Shown here: positions 10,301-18,653 of the stretch, in pieces | Layout of the letters: the number at the start of each line of letters is the position of its first letter | How positions within the stretch are numbered: the first letter of the stretch is position 1 | From: Novipirellula artificiosorum | Lineage (GTDB): Bacteria; Planctomycetota; Planctomycetia; Pirellulales; Pirellulaceae | Direction: 5' to 3' | Length of the DNA stretch: 64,000 nt | Assembly (NCBI RefSeq): GCF_007860135.1 | Contig: NZ_SJPV01000010.1 | Coordinates: 1 to 64,000 of the forward strand | Notes under the pieces: generated by a model | What the model was told of the DNA's origin: nothing | What the model saw: only the letters and a program-made list of their open reading frames with translations | Database searches by the model: none | Position numbers and translations under genes: made by a program

Positions 10301-11679
10301 TTTAGATTGGTCATGGCCTCGGTCGAGATGATTTTTCTACCCTCGAGATGACCTCCTGAAGCCGCGTACATATTCCACGTCATGTAACCATGTTGTTGGC
10401 TCCATTCCCACTGCGGGCCCTTCATGTCGGCGGAGTAGATCCAGTTGTTGCTTTCGGGAATATCCGGGATCATGTAGCCATCGAGCATGCCCATCAAGAA
10501 GGGGGTTCCGTAGGCTTGATAGCGGCAGAGGAGATCATTTTCTGTGCAGAAGTCCTGAAACTCCCGTGTGAAGTTGGCTAGGAAGGTTTCGACTAAGAGC
10601 TTGTTGTAGTCGTATCGAACGCGTTTCATCTGTTGCTTGAATTCCGGAGTGAATTTCGCCGTGTATTCCCCGACTTCAGGACCATCGAAAATGAACGGCA
10701 TCCAGGGGGCTAACTCGTATCCATATTTTTGGGAAAACAGGTCGGCGAAGCCGTCGCTCCAGTTGGCTCCAGAAATCTCGATGCTGTCGCAGAATAATGC
10801 CCGCACCAATTGATTCAGCGGGATACCGGATTTTTCCGAGATTCGCTTTAATCGCGAAAGGTAGGCGCGGGTCACCTCCTTTTTATAATGATCCATCACG
10901 GGCCCCGCACCTCCCGGCGCACCTAAAGTTACGTTTCTGAAGCGTTGTTCCAGGAACCCGTAGCAGAGATTGTATTCGCCCGCTTGGTTGATTTGATAAG
11001 AAACGCGACCCTGCTCATCCATGTGATCCCTGAGGTCGATCACCTCTTCTGCGCCGTCGCACTTCACGGGCACCAATGTTAAGTAGGATAACGTGTGTGT
11101 AGAGTTGTCGCTGGCGTGGGAGCCCGCGAGATCGGCTTTTTCGGTGGTCTTGTACGTGGCCAACAGTTCGGCTTCACTCAGTTCAAGCGTTGTACCGCCC
11201 TTATAGCGCTGAGCATGGGGCGTTACGCGCTGGCAGGTGTCGTCTAACTCGAGAAACTCACCGCCAAACGGCCAGCCGGTTCCCACGATCATGTCCGTGA
11301 TCAGTCCCAGCTCTTTGGCCTTCTCGCAGGAGTGAACCAGCAAGTCGATCCACTCGTCGCTCATCCAGACCAGGGCTTCATCGCCGTTGTCAGGACATTC
11401 CGACGGCATCGCGATCGGATTGATCTCGACACCTCCAAACCCGGCGCGTTTCAAGAGTTCCAGTTCGCGGTCCAGCTCCTTGGCAGTGATTTTATTACCG
11501 TTCCACCACCAGCGAACAAAAGGGCGCGCTTCGGCGGGTGGAGTTTTGAAGTTTTCATAGAGTTGGTTTTGGAGGGCGGTGTTAGCCCAGCAATCCGATG
11601 TAATGAACAATATGAATAAGATGGCTGCTAGAAGAGAAATAATCTTATGAGGCGAGATAAGGCCCAATTTATTCATCAT
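7309..11679 (-). CDS. GH106-like / GH39-like fusion glycosidase
   Basis: 1456 aa from Met at 11679, chosen because GGAG lies 11 nt upstream. A signal peptide is followed by a GH106-type alpha-L-rhamnosidase-like region (about 40-960): it opens with PPAEARPFVRWWWNGNKIT, then GFGGVEINPI, GTGWPFGG and a C-terminal beta-sandwich (GVTELYVNGIKAG). A Ser/Thr/Pro linker leads to a second enzyme, about 968-1456, homologous to the whole neighbouring 5434-7080 protein (RVGTEPDL, HWSGTKEQY, VEIQEFGIL). Joining two exo-acting glycosidases in one exported chain suggests sequential trimming of a side chain. The length is about the sum of the two families, with no internal stop, so I read it as a real fusion rather than a sequencing error. 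Confidence 0.72.
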   Translation of the reverse strand: MMNKLGLISPHKIISLLAAILFILFITSDCWANTALQNQLYENFKTPPAEARPFVRWWWNGNKITAKELDRELELLKRAGFGGVEINPIAMPSECPDNGDEALVWMSDEWIDLLVHSCEKAKELGLITDMIVGTGWPFGGEFLELDDTCQRVTPHAQRYKGGTTLELSEAELLATYKTTEKADLAGSHASDNSTHTLSYLTLVPVKCDGAEEVIDLRDHMDEQGRVSYQINQAGEYNLCYGFLEQRFRNVTLGAPGGAGPVMDHYKKEVTRAYLSRLKRISEKSGIPLNQLVRALFCDSIEISGANWSDGFADLFSQKYGYELAPWMPFIFDGPEVGEYTAKFTPEFKQQMKRVRYDYNKLLVETFLANFTREFQDFCTENDLLCRYQAYGTPFLMGMLDGYMIPDIPESNNWIYSADMKGPQWEWSQQHGYMTWNMYAASGGHLEGRKIISTEAMTNLKGVFKTTLEEIKQHDDMNFITGMNHSVLHGFNYSPPDVAFPGWIRFGAFFSELNPWWKHLSRWADYNARLSFVFQNSQPLKKIAIIGPTADLWGDVGLSRDPFHMTPEYLNKLWEPISQLGYSCDYINQRILEEATVKDGAIAYGPMRYDLLVLASMQSISPRAAAAVQAFAEAGGEIVAIDQLPMKSLQFKDHAKNDQLVKNAMERLLAEHPASVTQVKQPKSLDLLYDWTRTMLEKAGVSPDVAIDQPSQKVYQIHQRAEGKQIYFFANVHRAEEATFAATFPVEGKYPWSWNPETGERTPYPFTSDPNQLRITLEPLQSLLLVFEEEKPQAKAAPVERVLKQSKAVKGSWTVTGNRVDGKTFTWNVDQLIDFGHSSEATQRTFGGTLIYNTTLKDTEGFTHLDLGKVNEGVTELYVNGIKAGTRWYGEAVYPIADLLKDGSNDIEIHYTTVLANYCKSLTHNPVAQRWTEEFSNPTATGLEGPLRLLTISLETTQSKPSTPTQDERIDIAVDTDQEMGEFYNFWNVFPVTVQKTFLDQANHAELREMYKYADYINCVRFLGGIKLEKDDYYRGVDEQGQAICDFSLAIDLIAGIRECGFTPWIVLDNVPAKMCDKPTKNRYGNSMPPNNFEVWSSYIKQLVQALVSEFGYDEVKTWRFRVGTEPDLLDQHWSGTKEQYLAHYDHTVAAVTSIIPEAIIGPGNILDPAKKWKWNTWGSEIIDHCATGTNYVTGKIGTPMHFFSTSYYTSVGKPDERFNQVINEMRQKLKQYPSFYQVPVEIQEFGILSENGKWIVGDGTEFGGSWMAHFADKINTLQVPRVYQWEWNANKGKGIDTPISHVMDRLEEMVGGIRFQSTATRSSEADHVGCIAIAKEGHLDVMVFRHLAVRDNGDRVPVRVLLQGETIKARQWSISEASVINGDHPGFMHEQKADIRQAGKREIESLIQKNKAKYERMSELSRMNPPAFKKGSAGQLYFDLELDGHSVVLLRLKPRD

Positions 11680-11705
11680 GGTTGACTCCGATTTCAATTT
11701 AGCGA

Positions 11706-11867
11706 TTATTTGGCTTTTAGCGCGGTGGATTTCTGGGGATCGAAGTCGACCTCGCCAAGAAGTTGATTCAAGCGATCGTAAAATGCGTTATGTGGCCCAC
11801 TGCCGAGTCGATCGGCAGCAACCCAGAAGCTATCTTGATGTTCGCGACGCCGTCGTCCCAATGTCAT
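11706..11867 (-). pseudogene. Transposase N-terminal fragment
   Basis: A short frame beginning MTLGRRRREHQDSFWVA continues AADRLGSGPHNAFYDRLNQL and resembles the beginning of a family of planctomycete transposases in which a basic stretch precedes (D/E)xFW(I/V)A and HPFYxxLNxLL. It stops after about 53 residues, so only the N-terminus survives. It sits between the fusion glycosidase and the ADP-ribosylglycohydrolase, marking past insertion in this region. The family (IS1182-like or related) is uncertain. Confidence 0.5.
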
Positions 11868-11917
11868 TCGATGGTCTCCAAACCGTGGTTGACGTAGGAT
11901 AACCTGAATGTGCGAAA

Positions 11918-13147
11918 TCAACACGCTGCTAGACGATCACCCCATCCCATTCGATCAAAGCGAACCGTCTTATTCGCGATGCCTTTTTCGATAAGTTCGT
12001 TTCCGGTTTTTAAGAGATTCATTCGTTTTAGGTTCGCGTTTTGAACGACATCAACCCACTTCTTGGGCCACACCTCCATGCCACTCAAAGCACCCAGCCA
12101 AGCCGCGGAATTACAGGTGATGCTATCCGCATCCCGCCCCCCTTTGACGCCAGTGAGGACTGTTTTATAGGGATCCCCTTGTCCATAAACAAAGTAGGCC
12201 AGAGCCAGCGGCTGTTGCTCCGCGAACAGTATTCCGTTGTATCCTTTGGGTTCCATCCTCACTTCGGGCTCCAGTCGTTCCGGCATGGGGCCATCCACGT
12301 CTGTCGTGCAGGATTTTACCAAGCAGTGCTTATAGAGTTCTTCATAGAGCTCTGTTGGCGACTTGGCCTTTTGCGCAATTTCCACCGCCCGCGTGAATAA
12401 CTTTTTCGTAAGCTCTCCGGAATCATCAAGTACCGCCTGAACCACGGAATCGACGGTGGCTCCTTTTTTGTAGGCGGCGGCTTGACCTGCTACGACGGAA
12501 GAGAGGATATCTTCTTCGAGCGGGGCCTTCCATATTTTGCACATCGCCGTTGTCACGGCCGAAGCTTTTTGGGGATCACCGGCGTAAAGCATGGATACCG
12601 GTTGCCACCAACCGCCGCCACCCCCCTGTTTGTGGTCCACCCCGGCTTCTTCAGGTGCAACCTCACCTTTTTCGATCCGCTTGAGTGGCCTAACCGCCAC
12701 TTTCCACCAGTTTGAAAAGTCAGCATGCTGCAACAACCAAGGTGCAAAACTAGCCGCATCATAGGGGACATCAGTTCCCAGGAGATACCCAGCCAGATCC
12801 ATACGAATGAAGGTGTCATCCGTGATACTCCCCGCAGCTGCATCGAGCGCATACCCCGGCCTCAACTTAAAGAAGGTTCCGGGGGTGTCGTACCGAATAT
12901 GATTCTGAAAATCAGGAAACATTTCGGCAATACGCAGGTAATGCTGACATTCCGTGGGCCCGCCCATAGCATCAGCAATAGCGGCACCCACAAAACAGCC
13001 CATGGCCTTGGTACGATAGATTTCGAGCGTCTTGGGATCAACGGCCCCTTCAGCAAAAAGGCTCGATGGAATCAAGCTAGCCCCTAAGCCCGTTGCGGCG
13101 GTGGTTTTAAGCAATCTGCGGCGAGAATGATTGATCGTGTTATTCAT
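11918..13147 (-). CDS. Exported ADP-ribosylglycohydrolase-family protein
   Basis: 409 aa from Met at 13147, preceded by a strong GAGGAG ribosome binding site; the frame is open to 13168. A twin-arginine signal (SRRRLLKTTAATGLGASLIP) predicts Tat export. The DraG/ARH-like fold is shown by GAAIADAMGGPTE near residue 55, SITDDTF near 105 (metal-binding Thr-Asp-Asp) and GGRDADSITCNSAAWLGA near 340. Family members remove ADP-ribose from proteins or nucleic acids, but exported planctomycete and verrucomicrobial members next to glycosidases probably cleave another N- or O-glycosidic bond. Neighbouring genes on both sides are carbohydrate enzymes on the same strand. Confidence 0.82.
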   Translation of the reverse strand: MNNTINHSRRRLLKTTAATGLGASLIPSSLFAEGAVDPKTLEIYRTKAMGCFVGAAIADAMGGPTECQHYLRIAEMFPDFQNHIRYDTPGTFFKLRPGYALDAAAGSITDDTFIRMDLAGYLLGTDVPYDAASFAPWLLQHADFSNWWKVAVRPLKRIEKGEVAPEEAGVDHKQGGGGGWWQPVSMLYAGDPQKASAVTTAMCKIWKAPLEEDILSSVVAGQAAAYKKGATVDSVVQAVLDDSGELTKKLFTRAVEIAQKAKSPTELYEELYKHCLVKSCTTDVDGPMPERLEPEVRMEPKGYNGILFAEQQPLALAYFVYGQGDPYKTVLTGVKGGRDADSITCNSAAWLGALSGMEVWPKKWVDVVQNANLKRMNLLKTGNELIEKGIANKTVRFDRMGWGDRLAAC

Positions 13148-13174
13148 ACTGTTTCTCCTCTTTAACAATGTTTT

Positions 13175-14797
13175 TTAACGCCGAATGAACTCAATGAAGT
13201 CCAGCTTGGCCTGTTCGTTCTCATCAGCCTCACCAATCAAGGTTATAGGGTCACCTGCATTCACCTGAATATTTTTGAATAGCCGCCAGCGCCAGCAATC
13301 AACGTCTTCATCCATTTTAAACGAGGCCTTTTCTTGATCGGCAACCTTGAGCGTCACCTTGCTTTGACCCTCTTCTTCGTCGAAGTAGGTGATCCGAATA
13401 TCATAGAGTCCCGAAGGGTTGTCGAACGTATAGGTGGCTTTGCCCGTTCCTTTCGTTTCCACACCCCATTCTTCCACTAGCTCCTCAGAGAACTTCGCAT
13501 AGTTTTCCAGCTCCATCTCCTCAATCTCTTTACCCAGCGTTGGGGTGAGTCCTTGTACGCCGGCATCAATCATGCCCTGCTTGAAGGCGCGGAGAAGCGA
13601 AAACGAAGCACCGTCATAATGCTTTAGGGCCAAGCCGTTGATTTTGGCCGGATGCTCCAAAGCCACTTTAATCCCTTCTTTCACGAGTTTTGGTGAAGCA
13701 TCCATACGAGGGGCGATCCCGCAGATGAGCGGTTTGTCTGGCCCGAGAAAATCGCGATTTACACTTAGCCATTTCTTTCGTAAGGCAAAGCCTTCGTTCT
13801 TTCTTCCTTTTTGCTCTGTATGATCCTGATTCACAATCGAGCCGAGATAGGGAGCCACGGCGTTAAGATCAAGTCCACTTTCGATGGCATCCCTTCCCTC
13901 CCAGAACCATATATCATTCAACCGAAGCTGGCAGGCGGGGTTCTCTTGCTTGATCTTTTCAGATAGCTCTCGATACAACTTGGTAGAAGAGTCACGGCGA
14001 AATTTTAGCCACTGCGACTTTTGAGGCTCTGCATTTTTATCCTTCTTCAGAATGGGAATAGCCGCTTCTAAATCAAAGCCCGTTGCTTTGGCCTCGGCCA
14101 TGCAATATGTACAAAAACAGGTTCCCCCATCGTCGATCTCGTTGTGACTGAACAACCGTTGACAGGTCTGAATATAGTCTAGGTCATAGTTGGCGGCCAA
14201 ATCTCCATAGAGAGCAATTAGGTATTCACGCACCACCGGATTATTGGGACAAAATCGATCCTCACTCCATGATGTACCATCAATGGTCTTCATCTGCCAA
14301 TCAGGATTAGCTTTGAGGAGTGCCTTAGGAATGGGGTAATGAGAGACTTCTGCTCCTGTACTTAATCCACGGGCCCGTGCAGCTTCCACCATCAGACGTA
14401 ACCAATCGGTCTCCCGAATCCACTTATGCTTTGAAAGCTGGGGCTTGATATTTCCGTATCGGCTCATCTCAGGGAAAAAAGTTACGCGGGAATCCTCGGC
14501 CTCCCAGCTATCACGCGCGGGATTATGAGGAAATTCAGGAGCCCGAAAAGGTCGATGTTCCTTATGCATCACAACGACCATATACAGATCGTTAATACCC
14601 GCCATGGATTGCATATTATCCAGCAGATAATCCATGCCCTCATCCTGCATGGTCCACGCCCGAATCTGCGTTCCCACCTCAAACTCAGAGGATGAATCTG
14701 CCTTCCATTGTGGCTTATACGATTCAGCGAGTACCCCCCGGGAGAGACTCAATATACTAAGCAATATATAAATTAGATAGGTAACCTGTTTTTTCAT
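13175..14797 (-). CDS. Secreted putative TIM-barrel glycoside hydrolase
   Basis: 540 aa from Met at 14797; a TTG-initiated frame reaches 14815 without a ribosome binding site. A signal peptide is followed by a region with barrel features (RETDWLRLMVEAARARGLS; CFCTYCMAEAKATGFDL), as in uncharacterised planctomycete and verrucomicrobial hydrolase-like proteins with a Cys-x2-Cys motif. The last 110 residues form a beta-rich module (YDIRITYFDEEEGQSKVTL; KLDFIEFI) resembling carbohydrate-binding domains attached to such enzymes. It ends 27 nt before the ADP-ribosylglycohydrolase start, so the two are probably co-transcribed. I do not recognise a numbered GH family. Confidence 0.5.
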   Translation of the reverse strand: MKKQVTYLIYILLSILSLSRGVLAESYKPQWKADSSSEFEVGTQIRAWTMQDEGMDYLLDNMQSMAGINDLYMVVVMHKEHRPFRAPEFPHNPARDSWEAEDSRVTFFPEMSRYGNIKPQLSKHKWIRETDWLRLMVEAARARGLSTGAEVSHYPIPKALLKANPDWQMKTIDGTSWSEDRFCPNNPVVREYLIALYGDLAANYDLDYIQTCQRLFSHNEIDDGGTCFCTYCMAEAKATGFDLEAAIPILKKDKNAEPQKSQWLKFRRDSSTKLYRELSEKIKQENPACQLRLNDIWFWEGRDAIESGLDLNAVAPYLGSIVNQDHTEQKGRKNEGFALRKKWLSVNRDFLGPDKPLICGIAPRMDASPKLVKEGIKVALEHPAKINGLALKHYDGASFSLLRAFKQGMIDAGVQGLTPTLGKEIEEMELENYAKFSEELVEEWGVETKGTGKATYTFDNPSGLYDIRITYFDEEEGQSKVTLKVADQEKASFKMDEDVDCWRWRLFKNIQVNAGDPITLIGEADENEQAKLDFIEFIRR

Positions 14798-14894
14798 CAA
14801 AAAGAACCCATTCAATTAAATGTTAGTGGAACTGTGCAGCAAAGACTCTTCCCCTCACCTACCGATTAGGATCACGTATGAGTAATCTTCATTT

Positions 14895-15191
14895 CTACTG
14901 CGAAGCCGCAGTAGATGAAGGCGTCAACATATCATGATTAAATGAAGCATCTAATGCTGAATAATCTTGCGACTTCATATCAAATAAACGAATGGCTACC
15001 GGGCCGTGATCTCCCTGGATATAGGCTTTGTCTTCTGCGACCCAACCTTTCTTCATGGATGATCTCGTAGACCCTGAAACAAACTTGTTTTCCTGAACCG
15101 TCTTTCCGTTAAGAATTACTTTCTCCGAACGTATAATCTGTAATATCAAATCTTTAACCACATCATTAGGAGGCGGCCCCATCTTGACCAT
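14895..15191 (-). pseudogene. C-terminal fragment of a DUF1080 protein
   Basis: 98 aa. The segment VILNGKTVQEN followed by YIQGDHGPVAIRLFDMK matches the end of DUF1080 (3-keto-disaccharide hydrolase / LamG-like) domains, in which LQGDHGPVxFRNI is nearly invariant. The normal first two thirds of the domain and any signal peptide are missing. A good GGGAGG ribosome binding site stands 5 nt before Met at 15191, so the fragment may still be translated. The C-terminal 25 residues look unrelated. I read it as a truncated gene left after deletion, in the AT-richer region. Confidence 0.55.
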
Positions 15192-15243
15192 AGCTCCTCC
15201 CTTTAGGGTTTCATCCGGATGACAAAATCCGGATGATCTTTCC

Positions 15244-16617
15244 TTAATTCGACATCTCTCTACTTTGCATTTCTCCGCCTCGATCGAGGTTCACCCCATC
15301 CTGCCGCAAGCGTTTTTGAATTTCCTTCACATCCAGCGCGCGAGGTGAAACCTTCGTTTTTGAAGACATAGCCCCAGCTACACCGGCCGCATGCCCCGTG
15401 GCAAAACAATTGCCCATACTTTTCCCTGCCGAAGCGCCTGCATGAGTCGCAGAAATACAACGACCAGCCACCAGCAACCCCTCCACCTGCTTAGGCAACA
15501 GGGCACGATAGGGAACCTGATGAACCTTCATTTGAGTGACCCGCGTAAATCCAATATCCAACCACCCGCTGCGCCAAGCAATGGCATCGTCAAAACGACG
15601 TCCCGCCAAAGCATCTTCTTCACTGAGAATATACGCCCCCTCAATTCGCCGAGATTCCCTTACGCCAATGCGGGGCGAGGTTCCCACCAATTCACAGTTC
15701 TTGACAACCCCCTTGCCAAAATGACGCATGGCTTCGACCATCTGTACCGCCTGCTTTCGACTCAGACACTCCGCCTTGGAAAACTGCTCGATATCTGTCA
15801 CATCAAAATTACCTAAGGTTTTAGTTCCCGAATGGTTAATATAAGAAAAGTTACAATTAGACACCTGATGCATCCACCATCGGTCGGGGATCAGCGGGTA
15901 TTGTTCGCGGGCCTCCGTAAATACGGGCATAAGATCCTTTCGTCCATAGCCCTCTACATTCCCTACATTAAGACCCAGCGTTTGGGGCGATAACTTACCC
16001 GTTGCGGTCAACGTGGGTGCGCCCGAAAAATAGGCAATATCCGCATCGCCCGTACAATCCACCACCACGTTCGCTCGAATTTCCTGCAAGCCGGATTTGG
16101 TCGAAATAACCACCCCTTTCACTTGATCTCCCTCGGTGATGGCTTCAACCGCCTTTGCATGCACTAAATACGTACACCCTACCTCATCCAATGCATCCAG
16201 CACGGCGGCCTTAAGATATTCGACATTCACAAAAAACTGATGAGTCTCCAACCGCACGGCCTGATCGCCATAGGCCTGAAGCTTCTCGAGCAGTAACTCA
16301 TGAACAAATCCACGCGGCTCACTAAACGGCCGCATCTGATTCATACACATGCCCACACCCCACGCAGCGACACCGCCAAAAAAGGCCTCATCCTCCAACA
16401 CCAACGTTTTGGCTCCCGCCTTGGCCGCTCCAATTGCGGCGCCAATGCCCGCCGGACCACCACCGACCACCAGTACATCTGTCTGTAAAGATGCAGGGCG
16501 GCGGTTTGGCTGCGCAGCTTGCGCTCCAACGGCCCCAACCAAACCAGCAGCCGCGGGGAGCAAAGTTGCTTGTTTCAAAAAAGTACGTCTACCTTGTTTT
16601 TGTAAGGTATTACTCAT
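15244..16617 (-). CDS. Tat-exported FAD-dependent oxidoreductase
   Basis: 457 aa. A twin-arginine signal (QGRRTFLKQATLLPAAAGLV) is followed by a dinucleotide-binding motif DVLVVGGGPAGIGAAIGAAKAG at residues 46-67, then a Gly-rich FGGVAAWGVG segment and VDCTGDADIAYFSGAP, all typical of the FAD_oxidored family found beside planctomycete sugar-degradation genes. A C-terminal GLLVAGRCISATHAGASA closes the FAD site. It probably oxidises or isomerises a sugar-derived compound in the periplasm. It begins a co-directional run (15244, 14895, 13175, 11918) with short gaps. Family assignment is secure; substrate unknown. Confidence 0.85.
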   Translation of the reverse strand: MSNTLQKQGRRTFLKQATLLPAAAGLVGAVGAQAAQPNRRPASLQTDVLVVGGGPAGIGAAIGAAKAGAKTLVLEDEAFFGGVAAWGVGMCMNQMRPFSEPRGFVHELLLEKLQAYGDQAVRLETHQFFVNVEYLKAAVLDALDEVGCTYLVHAKAVEAITEGDQVKGVVISTKSGLQEIRANVVVDCTGDADIAYFSGAPTLTATGKLSPQTLGLNVGNVEGYGRKDLMPVFTEAREQYPLIPDRWWMHQVSNCNFSYINHSGTKTLGNFDVTDIEQFSKAECLSRKQAVQMVEAMRHFGKGVVKNCELVGTSPRIGVRESRRIEGAYILSEEDALAGRRFDDAIAWRSGWLDIGFTRVTQMKVHQVPYRALLPKQVEGLLVAGRCISATHAGASAGKSMGNCFATGHAAGVAGAMSSKTKVSPRALDVKEIQKRLRQDGVNLDRGGEMQSREMSN

Positions 16618-16877
16618 CGATTAACTCCTAATTATTTTATATAACTCCTCAATTATAGAAAATGGTAGAAATCTGTAACCCTTAATGATTCAGTTTCGCA
16701 CCATACACGTCATCCCTGACTGGAATATGTTATTGATACTTATCTAAGCGCTTTAGGAAGAAAAGTTCCTTCTGAATCAATACATACTAGGTAAAATACT
16801 GCATTTCCGTTTGACCATAAGCGAATAAAACCACGACCTCAGCCGAAACAAGGGCCATTTTTCTGATTTTTGACATG

Positions 16878-18653
16878 TTAATATTCCGGGTAATAATAGT
16901 TAAACCGTCCTGATGGGGCCACATCCCCATTGACATAGAAATCCATGATGTCCTCCTCAACTTGCATATTGTCCGACCACTTGAACTCAAAGCCGTCAAC
17001 AACCTTAATCCCTGTGAGGTGGTTTTTGGGAATCCTTAATTCCAGACGCTTGCCATTGATACAAAAATCAAGAGAACCATTCTCTCTCCACGTCCACCCG
17101 TCAGTGCTTTTTTCGAACACAGCCTTGTCTCCGATCGGCGTAAGACGGTTGATCACATAGTCATAGCCCTCCCAGCCGGTGCTTTTGTCTCGATCCATGT
17201 CGAGTAACAGCATCATCCATTTGTCTGTGGGCGGGGATATTGGCTTTGCTGTCTCCACGTAAAAGTAAAGGGCTTCGTCATCCCGAGCAACCTTGGCAAA
17301 GACAATATCATTTCGTCCACTGTCATTTTTGTACTGGGTGCTGCCATATCCTCGATGGTTGCGCGGGGCCAAAACGTCTCGGTGATCGCGAAACAAGGGT
17401 TCCACCCCCTGCCATTCATCGAATACTCCGTCGATATGTGCGGTCGTTGGACCGGAACACTCCGCAGGAGGACTGATCCCCTTGAATCTGCGCACGTTGT
17501 CAATCAGTTGGTAGTAGTAATTGTCGCCGTGTCCGCCCTTCATGGGTTCAATGTCACGACTGTATTCCTGGTTGCACTGATCAGGAAATGCGTTGGTCGT
17601 TCGTTGCCACTCTTTGTATCTTCCCGCGGTCCATTCGTTCCAACCGGTCACGAAAACCAATTTGGGATCAACGTCGAAAGCGCGATCCCACTGCTCTTGG
17701 AAATTAAGCCCGCGGTTAACGGCCTCCGGCCGGCTGTCCATTCCGCTCTGCTGTGTGTAGCTGCGTCCGAAGACTTGATGGGGGTCGTTCATCGCAGCGG
17801 GGGTCAGGGATTCGGTCGCGTTTTGGGCAACACCGACGGTAAGCTGTTCAAACTGGCCGGCTGAGTTTTTCACGTATCCATGCTGCGGATAGAACTCCAG
17901 CCAGCCCCAGTGATTGGGCCGCGAAGGTCCGCGGTTGTACGTTGGCTGACCGGGTCGGAACGTAAAGAATCCCTGCACTTCCTCAGAGAGGTTGTCCGGG
18001 TATCCCATGATCAATGGCTTCCCGTCCCACTCGTACCAAAGATCTCGGTAGAGTCCTTTCTTGTAGACGCTCTCGTAGATCTTGGTGATGAGTACCCGCG
18101 AGTTGTCCAAAGGAGTGAAAGGGCACATGAACGCGATGTCTGGCGCCCGCACCCCATCAGCTCGCGCCTGTGACCAGACACGTCCAAGCGCATGCAGGGC
18201 ATCTTCCCACATGAATGTCTTGTTGGTGCAATCAAAAAAGACCACGTCCACGCCGGCATCGGCCAGCATCTCAGCGTGCTTCCTCAGGACCCACTCGTCG
18301 GTACTCACGTAGTAGCCAAACAGAGGTTCGCTCCAATGATGCCGTCCACCCCGGGTCCATACAGGGTGGTTGTAATCGTTGCTCGCTTCCGGGTGACGCG
18401 ACAGGATACTCTCCACGTTGACGGGCTCGACGTCGACAAATTTTGACGTGTGCCAATTCCAATAAAACATCGCCACTTGCTTGCCGACTCTCCGGTCACC
18501 CGCCTCGGCGTGATTGGCAATCTTTCGCCCGAGTGCGTCGGTGGCGACCCATCCATCAGAGATGTTGGGGGGCGGGTCTTCTCCGGACATAGTCGCAGAG
18601 ATGAAAGGGCTTATGACCAAGAACGCAAGAACGACAAGGCGGCAGCGAATCAT
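16878..18653 (-). CDS. GH99-like secreted protein with CBM9-like domain
   Basis: 591 aa with a signal peptide. Residues 50-390 match the GH71/GH99-like barrel of bacterial proteins: QVAMFYWNWHT, HAEMLADAGVDVVFFDCTN, FVTGWNEWTAGR (the strand with catalytic acids), and a DNYYYQLIDNVRRFKG ending. Residues 405-590 form a domain opening IDGVFDEWQGVEPLFRDH, with LYFYVETAKP, as in CBM9-like domains. Its start overlaps the stop of the 18650 sulfatase by 4 nt, so the two are translationally coupled at the end of the ECF/FecR operon. Endo-mannosidase-like activity is the family precedent, but for this subgroup it is only a guess. Confidence 0.68.
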   Translation of the reverse strand: MIRCRLVVLAFLVISPFISATMSGEDPPPNISDGWVATDALGRKIANHAEAGDRRVGKQVAMFYWNWHTSKFVDVEPVNVESILSRHPEASNDYNHPVWTRGGRHHWSEPLFGYYVSTDEWVLRKHAEMLADAGVDVVFFDCTNKTFMWEDALHALGRVWSQARADGVRAPDIAFMCPFTPLDNSRVLITKIYESVYKKGLYRDLWYEWDGKPLIMGYPDNLSEEVQGFFTFRPGQPTYNRGPSRPNHWGWLEFYPQHGYVKNSAGQFEQLTVGVAQNATESLTPAAMNDPHQVFGRSYTQQSGMDSRPEAVNRGLNFQEQWDRAFDVDPKLVFVTGWNEWTAGRYKEWQRTTNAFPDQCNQEYSRDIEPMKGGHGDNYYYQLIDNVRRFKGISPPAECSGPTTAHIDGVFDEWQGVEPLFRDHRDVLAPRNHRGYGSTQYKNDSGRNDIVFAKVARDDEALYFYVETAKPISPPTDKWMMLLLDMDRDKSTGWEGYDYVINRLTPIGDKAVFEKSTDGWTWRENGSLDFCINGKRLELRIPKNHLTGIKVVDGFEFKWSDNMQVEEDIMDFYVNGDVAPSGRFNYYYPEY

